14,147 nt of DNA, from NCBI GenBank assembly GCA_018897535.1, contig JAHIKO010000004.1, positions 1-14,147 of the forward strand. Direction: 5' to 3'. Origin of the DNA: Candidatus Dependentiae bacterium. GTDB lineage: Bacteria > Babelota > Babeliae > Babelales > UASB340. The notes below the pieces were generated by a model. That model was not told the origin of the DNA and made no database searches. It saw only the letters and a list, made by a program, of their open reading frames with translations. Below are positions 13,424 to 14,147 of this stretch, piece after piece. The position numbers and the translations under genes are program-made. The first letter of the stretch is position 1; each line of letters begins with the position of its first letter.

Positions 13424-14147
13424 ATGAACTCTATGGAAATAAGAGAAAAATTCTTAAACTATTTTAAAAAAAATGGTCATGAAATCGTTTCTAGCTCTTC
13501 ATTGATACCAGCCCAAGATCCTACATTATTGTTTACTAATGCCGGAATGAACCAATTTAAAGACCTTTTTTTAGGCAATGAAAAAAGATTATATAAAACA
13601 GCTTGCTCCATTCAAAAATGTGTAAGAGCCGGCGGAAAACATAATGATCTTGAAGAAGTTGGTTTTACAAATAGACACCTCACATTTTTTGAAATGATGG
13701 GTAACTTTTCATTCGGAGATTACTTCAAAAAAGATGCCATAAAATATGCTTGGGAATTTTTGACAAAAGAAGTAAATATCAATCCAAAAGATTTAAAAAT
13801 TACTATTTATAAAGACGACGATCAGGCCTATGAAATCTGGAACAAAATTATAGGTATTCCGGCAGATAAAATTTACAGACTTGGTGAAAAAGAAAATTTT
13901 TGGCAAATGGGCGATACCGGACCTTGTGGACCATGCACCGAGATACATTTTGATAACGGAAAAGATGTTGGTTGTAAATCAGATCATTGCGATCCATCAT
14001 GTTCATGCGGACGCTTTACGGAAATTTGGAATTTAGTATTTATGCAATTTGAGCGTCAACAAGATGGTAGACTTATCCCATTGCAACAAACCGGCATTGA
14101 TACCGGAATGGGCTTTGAGCGTTTAAATATGATTTTACAAAAAAAAG
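13424..14147 (+). CDS. alaS: Alanyl-tRNA synthetase, N-terminal part (3' end beyond window)
   Basis: AlaRS charges tRNA-Ala with alanine in the cytoplasm. The visible 241 residues cover most of the class II aminoacylation core: the entry helix MEIREKFLNYFKKNGHEIV, then DPTLLFTNAGMNQFKD, CVRAGGKHNDLEEVG, HLTFFEMMGNFSFGDYF, ENFWQMGDTGPCGPCTEIH, EIWNLVFMQFER and the motif 3 segment GIDTGMGFERLN. A short Cys/His-containing insert (VGCKSDHCDPSCSCGRF) precedes EIWN, as in several bacterial AlaRS proteins. Motif 3 has Phe where Leu is common (TGMGFERL). ATG 13424 is chosen over the ATG three codons later because GGG stands 9-11 nt upstream and the family starts a few residues before the conserved EIR. 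The editing and C-Ala domains lie outside the window. The gene diverges from the amidase-NfeD-SPFH operon. Confidence 0.97.
   Translation, partial: MNSMEIREKFLNYFKKNGHEIVSSSSLIPAQDPTLLFTNAGMNQFKDLFLGNEKRLYKTACSIQKCVRAGGKHNDLEEVGFTNRHLTFFEMMGNFSFGDYFKKDAIKYAWEFLTKEVNINPKDLKITIYKDDDQAYEIWNKIIGIPADKIYRLGEKENFWQMGDTGPCGPCTEIHFDNGKDVGCKSDHCDPSCSCGRFTEIWNLVFMQFERQQDGRLIPLQQTGIDTGMGFERLNMILQKK

Overview
The window is strongly AT-rich, uses the standard code and is densely packed. It holds 13 protein-coding genes (12 named or described, one immunity candidate), two of them cut by the window edges (an immunity-protein candidate at the left, alaS at the right). No rRNA, tRNA, CRISPR array or transposase gene is visible. 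The gene content fits a small-genome, host-associated Gram-negative bacterium: a secretin with PilO/PilP-like partners implies an outer membrane, and many products carry export signals, including a PPP-type phosphatase and a polymorphic-toxin-like protein. The mix resembles what I know of Candidatus Dependentiae (TM6/Babela-like) genomes. That placement is inference from gene content and composition; I cannot run a phylogeny.

Layout. (1) 1-1325, minus strand: an exported protein with a degenerate Hint (intein-like) domain and a small C-terminal toxin-like domain, followed 7 nt later by a short ORF in the immunity-gene position. (2) 1556-4075, minus: a three-gene cluster for a PilO-like protein, a PilP/GspC-like protein and a PilQ/GspD-type secretin, without PilM/PilN next to it. 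(3) 4209-5669, plus: an exported PPP-family metallophosphatase, convergent with (4) 5685-6896, minus: a membrane-anchored M23 (LytM) peptidase. (5) 7020-8603, plus: UvrC with an intact GIY-YIG site, Fe-S cysteines and RNase H-like site but no C-terminal helix-hairpin-helix. (6) 8632-8704: a GC-rich palindromic element that stands out sharply from the AT-rich surroundings and sits between convergent genes. (7) 8738-10144, minus: an exported FAD-dependent amine-oxidase-like protein. (8) 10343-10537, plus: a 64-aa single-span membrane protein with a strong ribosome binding site. (9) 10539-13321, minus: a compact operon of a degenerate amidase-like protein, an NfeD protein, an SPFH/stomatin protein and an unrecognised exported protein. 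(10) 13424 to the right edge, plus: alaS, transcribed from a consensus-like promoter whose -10 box overlaps that of the divergent amidase-NfeD-SPFH operon.

How the genes relate. The secretin cluster, M23 peptidase, amidase-like protein and NfeD/SPFH pair all act at the cell envelope. The toxin-like protein, phosphatase and flavoprotein are exported proteins of unknown target, and the first two are the best candidates for proteins that act outside the cell, on competitors or a host. uvrC and alaS are housekeeping genes. The most notable observations are the catalytically dead-looking Hint toxin with its paired ORF, the secreted PPP phosphatase, the zinc-ligand-deficient amidase heading an SPFH-NfeD operon, UvrC without its HhH tail beside a GC-rich palindrome, and the overlapping divergent promoters before alaS.
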